Below, in pieces: positions 57,021 through 64,000 of a stretch of 64,000 nucleotides of DNA (the first letter of the stretch is position 1; every line of letters starts with the position of its first letter). Below the pieces are notes generated by a model. That model saw only the letters and a program-made list of their open reading frames with translations, was not told where the DNA came from and made no database searches. The position numbers and the translations under genes are program-made. Origin of the DNA: Archangium lansingense (lineage in GTDB: Bacteria > Myxococcota > Myxococcia > Myxococcales > Myxococcaceae); contig NZ_JAPNKA010000001.1 in NCBI RefSeq assembly GCF_026626635.1, forward strand, positions 1,984,001 through 2,048,000. The letters run 5' to 3'.

Positions 57021-60000
57021 ATGAGCAACCCGGTTTCCTTCTTCCTCAACGGTCAGGCCGTTACCATTGAGGACCCGTCGCCCGACCTGCTGCTGATCGA
57101 CTTTCTGCGCTCGCCCGAGGTGGGGCTCGCAGGGCCGAAGAAGCCCTGCGGACAAGGCGGATGTGGTGGCTGCACGGTCATTCTCTCTCACTGGAACGAG
57201 GACGAGGGTCAGGCCGAGCACCGCGCCATCAACTCCTGTCTGCGCCCGGTCTGCTCTTTGGGCGGGCTCGTGGTCACGACAGTCGAGGGGACGGGTGCCG
57301 CGCGGCGTCCGAACCCCGAGCACCTCACCCACTCCCTGACCTTCGGCCGCTCGGCGGCCCCACCGCAGACGCCGCCTCCCGCGGTGCTCGAGGCGCAGCA
57401 TCAGGCGGAGGCGAAGCGGATGGCGGTGCTGAAGAAGGCAGGCGCGGCGGTCGCAACTGCCGCGTCCCCTTCCGTCCGGCTCAGGGACGAGATGGCGGAC
57501 CACCCCTCTGAGCTGTCGCACGAGGGCATGAACCCGGTGGCTCACCGCCTGGCCATGAACAATGGCACCCAGTGCGGCTATTGCACCGTGGGGTTCGTGA
57601 TGAACATGTCGGAGTTCATCGCCAACAACCCGAGGGCCACCAAGCGGGAGATTGAGGATGCGCTGGATGGCAACCTCTGCCGCTGCACGGGCTATCGGTC
57701 CATCCTGACGGGCATGAAGACCTTCGCCTCCAACTGGACGGCGGAGGATGAGAAGAACCGGATGAAGTGCCTGCCGGACGACGAGGCCCTGTCCCAGAAG
57801 CCGGCAAGCTCTGTTGTCATTCCCTTCCCGCCCGAGGCCCAGACTCCGGCTCAGGGCGTTTCAGTGGATGACGGGCAGCGCATCTGGCGCACGCCGGCCA
57901 CCCTCGCCGAGCTCGCCCAGCTGATGCGCGAGCATCGTGGCTCCAGGCTGCGGCTTGTCTACGCCAACACCTCCTACGGTATCTACCCGGAGGAGTACCT
58001 CGCGGCCCAGGTGCTGCTCGACATCCGGCTCATCCCGGAGCTCAACGCGGCTCCGGTCGTGACGGAGGAGGGGCTCCGCATTGGTGCCGGCATCACCTAT
58101 TCCGAGCTGCTCACCGTCCTGGAGTCGGTGATGCGCGAGCGGGGCGAGCTCTCGGCGGGCCCCGACAACGAGCTCCAATACAAGGCGACGACCCGGCTCG
58201 GGGCCGCGCACTTCATGGCGCGGCGCACCGCCGGACGCATCGTGCGCAACGCGGCCTCGCTGGGCGGCAACTCGATGCTCGTGCTGAAGCACATCACCGG
58301 AAAGTCCGAGCCGTTCCCGTCGGACATCTTCTCGGCCCTGGCCGCCATCGAAGCGGAGGTCGAGTATCTCGACACGCGGAGCACGAAGGACTCCTCGCTC
58401 CGCCGCAGCACGGTCGAGAAGCTGGTCGCCCTCGTCCAGGAAGAGCCGGAGCTGATCGACGCCCTGGTGCTGGTTGCCTACCACCTGCCCTATGGCTCGT
58501 CTGGGGAGGTGGTGCTGCCGCAGAAGGTGGCGCTGCGCGAGGTGAATGCGCACAGCATCGTCAATGCCACCAGCCGGTTCGGGTTGTCCGATGACTTCAC
58601 CGTCGAGACGGCCGTCCTGGTGTTCGGCGGCATCGCTCCCTTCCCGTGGCGGGCTCGGCAGACGGAGGAGAAGCTGCTGGGCAAGCGGCTGGCGCTGACC
58701 GACATGCCGGAGCTCGCGAGCGTGCTGGAGAAGGAGGTTCGTGCCGAGCTCCAGCGCTGGGCCGAGCGCATGAAGGGGTTGCCGACGGAGGGCTTCACCA
58801 ACGAGTACCGGGTGCAGCTTGCAATCTCGTTCCTCTACAAGGCCGTGGTGAACGCGCTCGTCGAGCGGCACGCTCCCGTTCCGGAGCCGGTCCGCTCCAG
58901 CGGGGAGATCACCTGGGGCCGCTGGCCCGTCAGTGACGGCAAGCAGTCCTACAAGAGCCAGTCCTTCAAGAAGCCTGTCTCGCAGCCCTACATCAAGTAC
59001 ATGGCGATGGAGCAGGCCTCGGGGCAGATTCACTACGCCCACGAGCTGCCGGTGCCGCCGCTCACCGTCAATGCGGCCTTCGTGCAGAGCCGCCGTGCGC
59101 TGGCCTCCTGGAACTTCGTGATTCCTGGCCAGAATGGGGCGGTGAGTGCGGGGGCGTTGCGCGAACATCTGAGCGAATACTCCGCCTCCTTCGTCGACCT
59201 CATCACCTCCGAGAACATCAAGGACGGTGGCATCAACCTGCAGGGCATGGGGTCCGACCAGCCGCTGTTCGCGGTGAAGCAGGTGGAGTACGTCGGACAG
59301 TCGCTTGCCCTGGTGAGCGCCGACACTGAGCAGGAGGCGTTCCGGCTCGCCGACTACGTCACCAGCCAGTGCGTGGCCTACGGGCCCGTCGAGGTGTCTG
59401 AGTGCTCGCCGGCCTGGTGGAGCAAGCCCGTGCTGGGCCTGGACGAGGCCATCCGCCTCAACAGCATCTTCCCCGACTGGCCGAGCGCAGCTCCCTTCAT
59501 CTCGCACATCTGGAAGATCACTCGGCCGGGCAGCCGCTTCGACTGGGCCAACGTGGGGAAGGATCCCCTGGACAAGTCCATCGTCAACCGGAAGGCGGTG
59601 TTGGACGGAGTGCCCTGCCAGGTGGTGGAGGGCACGCAGGCCACCGGCGGTCAGGTCCACTTCTACATGGAGCCTCAGGCCGCCGTGGCCGAGCCCGCTG
59701 ACGGTCGGCGGTTGATCATGCGGCCCTCCACGCAGAGCCCGATGGAAATGCACCAGACGGTGGCCTCGGCGCTGGGCGTCCAGCACAACCGCATCGACGT
59801 GCAGGTTCCGCCCGTGGGAGGTGGCTTCGGCGGCAAGACGGAACAGGCCCGCTTCGTCGTGGGTGCCGCCGCGGTCGCCGCTCACGCGATGAAGAGGCCA
59901 GTTCGCCTGACGCTCACGCGCGAGCAGGACACGGCGATGATTGGCAAGCGCCACGCCTATTACGGTCAGTACCAGGTCGCCATCGACCGGGGTGAGTTGA

Positions 60001-61604
60001 ACCCAGCCGACCGCGGCCTCATTCGCGGCTTCCTGAACCGGATGTGGGGCGACGGCGGCGCCTTCTACGACTGCTCCTTCATCGTCTCCAACTGCATCCA
60101 GACGCGCGCGGACAACGCCTACCGCATCCCGAACTTCGAGAACCAGATCGACGTCTGCCGCACCAACACGGCTCCCAGCACCGCCTTCCGGTCCTTCGGC
60201 GATGTCCAGGCCAAGGTCATCACGGAGAGCGCGCTCGACGACGCGGCCTTCAGCGTCGGGATGACGGCCGAGGAGGTCCGCGAGAAGAACCTCTACGTGC
60301 GTGGCGACGTCACGCCGTTCGGCCAGGCTCTGTCGTACTGCTACATCCGTCAGGTCTGGGACTACCTGAAGCAGGTCTGCAAGTACGAGCAGAAGCGGCA
60401 GGAGGTCGAGGCGTTCAACGCCGCGAATCGCTGGCGCAAGCGCGGGCTGGCCATGCTGCCCGTCAAGTACGGCTCGGGCTACAACCTGGCGCAGCTGGAG
60501 CAGGCGACGGCCGTGGTCTCCATCTTCCAGGCCGATGGCTCCATCGTCATCCACCAGGGCGGCGTGGAGATGGGGCAGGGCCTGCTGACCCTGGTGCGGC
60601 AGATTGCCGCCTACATCCTGAACGTGCCCATGGAGATGATCCATGTGGAGGGGCCGAGGACCAGCGTCACCCCCAACCCGTCCAGCACCGGCGGCTCGAC
60701 CGGAACGGCCTACAACGGCGAGGCGGTCAAGCGCGTCTGCGAACAGCTCCGCGGCCGCCTGGCGGAGTTCGCCTACAGCATGCGGGACGAGAACGGCGGC
60801 GACTGGTGCACCGCCAACGGCATCGACTTCTGGAACTTCAGTGAGACGGGCTGGAACACCGAGGTGACTATCAATGGGCAGAAGTCGTTGATCTGGCAGA
60901 AGCTGGTGCAGCTGGCCTACTCGAAGCGGATCGGCCTGGTGGCGAGCTTCACCGCGCCCATCCCGGGTGGCACCACGCCCATGCCAGCGCTGACCTTCAA
61001 GACGCATGAGCAGCAGCCCGTCATTCCGGGCTACACGAGCGACCCGAACTTCAGCGGAGGGGGCTTCGACAGCTTCGTTGGCTTCACCTACTCCGCCGCC
61101 TGCTCGGTGACGGAGGTGGATGTGCTCACCGGCGAGGTGAAGGTCATCAGCTCCGACATCGTCTACGACATGGGGTGGAGCCTCAACCCAGCCATCGACA
61201 TCGGCCAGGTGGAGGGCGCCTTCGTTCAGGGGCTCGGCTACGTGCTGTCGGAGAAGCTGGAGTTCGAGCAGGACGGCGAGGATGTTGGTCGCCTCAACAC
61301 CCTGAACACCTGGCGCTACAAGCCGCCCGCCGTCACCAGCATCCCGCTGGAGATGAACGTGCACCTGTTCCCGCGCGACCTCGCCGGTGTTCCCATCAGC
61401 CCGACCGACGGCGTGCTCTCCTCCAAGGAGGTGGGTGAGCCGCCGCTGGTGCTGGCCACCAGTGCGTTCCTGGCGACGAAGGCGGCCATCCGCGCCTCGC
61501 GCCTCGAGCGTGGCCTCGCGGGGCTGTTCCGGTTCGACGCTCCCGCCACCGTGCAGCAGGTGCGGACTGCCTGCGAAGTCAGTGCAAAGGATCTTGCCCT
61601 GTAA
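57021..61604 (+). CDS. single-chain xanthine dehydrogenase-family molybdenum hydroxylase
   Basis: A 1527-residue enzyme with all three parts in one chain, as in animal XDH (~1330 aa). Plant-type 2Fe-2S cluster: Cys43, 48, 51 and 73; second cluster: Cys185, 188, 220 and 222. About 72 extra residues, Ala/Pro/Gln-rich, separate the two. The FAD domain is about 280-600 (NAASLGGNSML). The molybdenum part is about 660-1510, with GGQVHFYMEPQ, GGGFGGK (Phe936), AFRSFGDVQ (Arg1057) and the catalytic Glu1473 in VGEPPLVLA. It should hydroxylate a purine, N-heterocycle or aldehyde; the substrate is unknown. No Tat signal is present, so it looks cytoplasmic. It is preceded by an operator-like palindrome and followed by an exported heme protein. 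Confidence 0.88.
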   Translation: MSNPVSFFLNGQAVTIEDPSPDLLLIDFLRSPEVGLAGPKKPCGQGGCGGCTVILSHWNEDEGQAEHRAINSCLRPVCSLGGLVVTTVEGTGAARRPNPEHLTHSLTFGRSAAPPQTPPPAVLEAQHQAEAKRMAVLKKAGAAVATAASPSVRLRDEMADHPSELSHEGMNPVAHRLAMNNGTQCGYCTVGFVMNMSEFIANNPRATKREIEDALDGNLCRCTGYRSILTGMKTFASNWTAEDEKNRMKCLPDDEALSQKPASSVVIPFPPEAQTPAQGVSVDDGQRIWRTPATLAELAQLMREHRGSRLRLVYANTSYGIYPEEYLAAQVLLDIRLIPELNAAPVVTEEGLRIGAGITYSELLTVLESVMRERGELSAGPDNELQYKATTRLGAAHFMARRTAGRIVRNAASLGGNSMLVLKHITGKSEPFPSDIFSALAAIEAEVEYLDTRSTKDSSLRRSTVEKLVALVQEEPELIDALVLVAYHLPYGSSGEVVLPQKVALREVNAHSIVNATSRFGLSDDFTVETAVLVFGGIAPFPWRARQTEEKLLGKRLALTDMPELASVLEKEVRAELQRWAERMKGLPTEGFTNEYRVQLAISFLYKAVVNALVERHAPVPEPVRSSGEITWGRWPVSDGKQSYKSQSFKKPVSQPYIKYMAMEQASGQIHYAHELPVPPLTVNAAFVQSRRALASWNFVIPGQNGAVSAGALREHLSEYSASFVDLITSENIKDGGINLQGMGSDQPLFAVKQVEYVGQSLALVSADTEQEAFRLADYVTSQCVAYGPVEVSECSPAWWSKPVLGLDEAIRLNSIFPDWPSAAPFISHIWKITRPGSRFDWANVGKDPLDKSIVNRKAVLDGVPCQVVEGTQATGGQVHFYMEPQAAVAEPADGRRLIMRPSTQSPMEMHQTVASALGVQHNRIDVQVPPVGGGFGGKTEQARFVVGAAAVAAHAMKRPVRLTLTREQDTAMIGKRHAYYGQYQVAIDRGELNPADRGLIRGFLNRMWGDGGAFYDCSFIVSNCIQTRADNAYRIPNFENQIDVCRTNTAPSTAFRSFGDVQAKVITESALDDAAFSVGMTAEEVREKNLYVRGDVTPFGQALSYCYIRQVWDYLKQVCKYEQKRQEVEAFNAANRWRKRGLAMLPVKYGSGYNLAQLEQATAVVSIFQADGSIVIHQGGVEMGQGLLTLVRQIAAYILNVPMEMIHVEGPRTSVTPNPSSTGGSTGTAYNGEAVKRVCEQLRGRLAEFAYSMRDENGGDWCTANGIDFWNFSETGWNTEVTINGQKSLIWQKLVQLAYSKRIGLVASFTAPIPGGTTPMPALTFKTHEQQPVIPGYTSDPNFSGGGFDSFVGFTYSAACSVTEVDVLTGEVKVISSDIVYDMGWSLNPAIDIGQVEGAFVQGLGYVLSEKLEFEQDGEDVGRLNTLNTWRYKPPAVTSIPLEMNVHLFPRDLAGVPISPTDGVLSSKEVGEPPLVLATSAFLATKAAIRASRLERGLAGLFRFDAPATVQQVRTACEVSAKDLAL

Positions 61605-61643
61605 GTGGTTGCATCCCCCGTAATGGAAGGAAAGACATCAGGC

Positions 61644-63092
61644 ATGACACAAAAATGGAATGCAGCGGCGGCGCTGGCCGCCATGGGTCTCTCGCTGACG
61701 GGTGGTGTGGCGTCCGCTCAGCAGAAGCTGGCTCCGAAGAAGCAGCTGACGGCCCAGGCGCCGGCCGCCGCCGAGGCCCTGCTGCGTACTCCGGAAGGAT
61801 ACAAGCTGAAGGAGACCCCGTTCCCCGACTTCGGCTACATGGTCTCCACTCAGGATTATCTGAATAAGTATTCCGACCAGCCGATCTTCCGCCTGAAGAC
61901 GGACTTCCCCACCGTCAAGCCGAAGAAGCAGCCGGACTTCGTTCAGAAGATCGACTTCCGGAAGAACCCGAAGGAATACCTGCTGGCCGTTCGCGACTAC
62001 TCCTTCGACGGCAACCTGCCGGATTGGGATCCCTTCAAGAACACCAAGCGCGGCTGGTATCACATTCCCTGGCTGCATCCGTCGACGGAGGGTCCGAATG
62101 CCTATCCGCCCAACGGAGGGACGGAGGGGTTCCATGGTCTCATCAAGGAGGCCCCTCTCAGCCCTCTGCAGCTCGGGCCTGGGCAGAAGGGCAAGGATGG
62201 CGGCTACTCGGTCTATGCCATCACGCTCGTCAATGACATGGCTGGCTACACGCTGGGCCGGATGTGGGCCGATCCCAACAATCCGGATCCGCGGGCGACG
62301 GATCGACGCTACGGCGGCGGCTTCCCGCCCGGCACGGTGTTCGCCAAGCTGTTGTTCACCGATGCGCCCCAGGGGGATGACCAGCTCCCCTTCATGCAGA
62401 ACCCGCTGCAGTGGACGGCCTACATCACCGAGAACTTCTGGAAGTCCTCCAAGCGCATCGTCACCAAGGTGAACCTGCTGCAGATGGACATCGCCGTGCG
62501 CGATACCCGCGCCGATGGGCCCGGCGGCACTGGCTGGGTTTTTGGGACGTTTGCCTACAACGGCCAGGTGAACAACCCCAACAAGTTCCTGAACCTGGTG
62601 CCGGTGGGCATGATGTGGGGCAATGATCCCGACAACAAGGTGAATACCACCAACCCGTTCCCGCCGACCGAGACCAAGGTCAATCCCGACCTGAAGGAGA
62701 CGGTCATCTTCCCGTCGAAGGAGCTGCCGCCGCAGCACCTGGGCTGGAACGGGCGGCTGAACGGGCCCGCCGACCTCAACACCACCTCGTGCCTGAGCTG
62801 CCACAACGCGGCCCAGTACCCGGCGGTGTCGAGCCTGGTTCCCGACGGGGCGGTTCCCGACGGCGGTCCGAAGCCGCCCCCGCAGGGTGGCACCGCGGAG
62901 TGGATGAAGTGGTTCCAGAACGTGCCGGCCGGCACTTCCATGGACCAGCGCGTCTACTCCACCGACTTCTCGTTCCAGGTGGCCATCGCCCTGACCAATT
63001 TCTTCACGGTGAAGGGCAAGGAATTGCAGGGCAACTGGGCCAGTGACTACCAGCTGGCCCCCGTTCCCATTACACGCGGCTTCCCGGATTGA
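61644..63092 (+). CDS. exported mono-heme-motif protein paired with the molybdenum hydroxylase
   Basis: A 482-residue protein with a signal peptide (AAALAAMGLSLTGGVASAQQ). The ATG at 61644 is chosen for the GGAAGGAAAG site before it; an ATG at 61623 is possible. A large N-terminal domain without known family (about 30-360; GGYSVYAITLVNDMAGYTLGRMW, AFVQ-free) is followed by CLSCHNAAQYPA (Cys383, Cys386, His387), a single c-type heme site, and a C-terminal helical part. It begins 39 bases after the hydroxylase stop with no terminator between, so co-transcription is likely. It could accept electrons in the periplasm, but how electrons would reach it from a cytoplasmic enzyme is unclear. Confidence 0.75.
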   Translation: MTQKWNAAAALAAMGLSLTGGVASAQQKLAPKKQLTAQAPAAAEALLRTPEGYKLKETPFPDFGYMVSTQDYLNKYSDQPIFRLKTDFPTVKPKKQPDFVQKIDFRKNPKEYLLAVRDYSFDGNLPDWDPFKNTKRGWYHIPWLHPSTEGPNAYPPNGGTEGFHGLIKEAPLSPLQLGPGQKGKDGGYSVYAITLVNDMAGYTLGRMWADPNNPDPRATDRRYGGGFPPGTVFAKLLFTDAPQGDDQLPFMQNPLQWTAYITENFWKSSKRIVTKVNLLQMDIAVRDTRADGPGGTGWVFGTFAYNGQVNNPNKFLNLVPVGMMWGNDPDNKVNTTNPFPPTETKVNPDLKETVIFPSKELPPQHLGWNGRLNGPADLNTTSCLSCHNAAQYPAVSSLVPDGAVPDGGPKPPPQGGTAEWMKWFQNVPAGTSMDQRVYSTDFSFQVAIALTNFFTVKGKELQGNWASDYQLAPVPITRGFPD

Positions 63093-63102
63093 TGAAGGCC
63101 CT

Positions 63103-63141
63103 CGGGCATCCGTTCCCCATCCAGGGTGGAGCGGATGCCCG
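63103..63141 (+). terminator. hairpin after the hydroxylase-cytochrome operon
   Basis: Perfect 10-bp arms, CGGGCATCCG (63103-63112) and CGGATGCCCG (63132-63141), with a 19-base loop, starting ten bases after the stop and followed by GGTTTGT. It sits between convergent genes and probably terminates the plus-strand operon. Confidence 0.65.
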
Positions 63142-63241
63142 GGTTTGTCAGGAGTACTGATGGCTGGGCGGCGCTCCTGGCCAGCACCCCACCGTCATTC
63201 TCTATGACCCCATAATGCAGTCCGGGGCACGGTGAGTGGAG

Positions 63242-64000
63242 TCAACGAATGGAGGAGTCCGCGAGCCGCTCGTAGAGACGGAAGTAGGCCTCGGCCATCT
63301 GCGCCCAGCCGTGCTCCCGGGCCACCTCGCGAGCCCGGAGCCCCATGCGCTCGCGCAGCGGAGCATCCTCCACCAGGGAGCGCATGGCCCGGCTGAGCGC
63401 GGCGGCATCCTCCGGATTCGGCAGGACGACACCGCACTCGGGTGTCACGAGGCTCGCGGCCCCCACCGAGCGGGCCGTCACCACCGGGACACCCGAGGCC
63501 AGCGCCTCGAGCACCACCAGCGCGAACGTCTCGTAGCGCGAGGGGAACACGAAGAGGTCGCTCGCGCGCAGCAGCCGGGCCACGTCGTCGCGGAAGCCGA
63601 GGAAGCTCACCCGGTCCGCTACCCCCAGCCGATCGGCCAGGGCGGGGAAGGGCGAGCCTCGCACGTCTCCCACGACGGCCAGGTGCAGCCCCGGTACCTC
63701 GCGCAGCGCGGCCAGCACCGTGTCCAGGTTCTTGCGCCCCGTGCGAATACCTCCCACGAAGAGGGCCAGCGGCCGGTCCTCCGGCAGTCCCCACGTTGCG
63801 CGCGGCTCCCTCCCCGGGCGGAACTCCTCCAGGTCGACGCCGTTGGGCACCGTCACCACGTGCTCGGGCGGGAGGCCTGTTGCAAGCAGATCCGCGCGCA
63901 CTGGCTCCGACACCGCGGCGACGAGCCGAGCCTGACGGTAGGCCCTCTGCTCCCAGCGCGCATTGGCCGCCGTGTAGAGCCACTGGTAGGTGGACTGCAG
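63242..64000 (-). CDS. GT4 family glycosyltransferase, 5' end outside window
   Basis: The frame is open to the right edge; 252 residues are visible. The last part of the N-lobe (WLYTAANARWEQRAYRQARLVAAVSEPVR) precedes VVTVPNGVDLEEFRP at the lobe boundary. The C-lobe has ALFVGGIRTGRKNLDTVLAAL and the EX7E motif ETFALVVLE, diagnostic of GT4. It would transfer a sugar from a nucleotide donor; its place in the exopolysaccharide pathway of this region is likely but unproven, since it is on the opposite strand and separated by the hydroxylase operon. The true start lies beyond 64000. Confidence 0.92.
   Translation of the reverse strand: MQSTYQWLYTAANARWEQRAYRQARLVAAVSEPVRADLLATGLPPEHVVTVPNGVDLEEFRPGREPRATWGLPEDRPLALFVGGIRTGRKNLDTVLAALREVPGLHLAVVGDVRGSPFPALADRLGVADRVSFLGFRDDVARLLRASDLFVFPSRYETFALVVLEALASGVPVVTARSVGAASLVTPECGVVLPNPEDAAALSRAMRSLVEDAPLRERMGLRAREVAREHGWAQMAEAYFRLYERLADSSIR

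Noticed and set aside
57861-61364. 1167-residue antisense ORF inside the molybdenum hydroxylase gene
   Set aside because: It reads as a codon-bias mirror of the real gene (Val/His/Leu/Arg/Gly-rich) with no motif; the plus-strand frame carries all catalytic residues.

Overview
The window looks like chromosomal DNA of a myxobacterium, probably a Cystobacterineae relative such as Archangium, Cystobacter or Myxococcus. The evidence is the high GC content, dense overlapping genes, many lipoproteins, a SitA-like lipoprotein toxin, two-component and bacteriophytochrome signalling, and exported DUF1501/DUF1552/FG-GAP proteins. This placement is inferred from protein character, not from a database search. 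No rRNA, tRNA, CRISPR array, prophage or intact insertion sequence was seen, and no gene-free stretch exceeds about 300 bases.

Layout. 1-1975: the end of a heme-motif DUF1588/DUF1585 protein and a Tat-exported DUF1552 protein. 1972-5044 (minus): a predicted secreted protein, an ECF sigma factor, a FecR-like anti-sigma and a lipoprotein. 5181-11114 (minus): a tightly overlapping six-gene glycerol ABC importer, glpS-glpT-glpP-glpQ-glpU-glpV. 11302-13767: a subtilisin-like lipoprotein protease. 13938-18040: a red-light module of heme oxygenase, bacteriophytochrome histidine kinase, a 25-codon mini-ORF and a receiver-kinase hybrid. 18045-18788 (minus): a membrane protein with a kinase-lobe-like segment. 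18975-20793: a SitA-like toxin with an AT-rich tip and its HEAT-like immunity gene. 21802-22368 (minus): a DUF420 membrane protein.

22514-31930 is a co-oriented five-gene locus: a DUF1549-like protein with a CxxCH motif, a lipoprotein, a Tat-exported DUF1501 protein, a heme-motif lipoprotein and a 1243-residue FG-GAP propeller lipoprotein. It is a second, larger version of the module at the left edge and the best candidate here for a poorly described system, probably an exported surface or periplasmic redox assembly. 31940-42549 holds CBS, SemiSWEET-like and ferritin-like proteins, argE, a V4R-like protein, a REC-REC-GGDEF protein, an OmpA lipoprotein and mfd. Three identical-stem palindromic repeats lie in this half, and one seems to supply the start of the heme lipoprotein gene.

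42670-56911 is an envelope and glycan region: MBOAT/SGNH acylation genes coupled to a cytochrome c, two multi-pass sugar-transferase-like proteins, a GT2-methyltransferase fusion, a PII protein translationally coupled between glycan genes, and an exopolysaccharide set (BY-kinase, two GT4 enzymes, O-antigen ligase-like). 57021-63092 encodes a single-chain xanthine-dehydrogenase-family enzyme with an extra 72 residues between its two iron-sulfur domains, followed by a mono-heme exported protein. A GT4 gene runs off the right edge.
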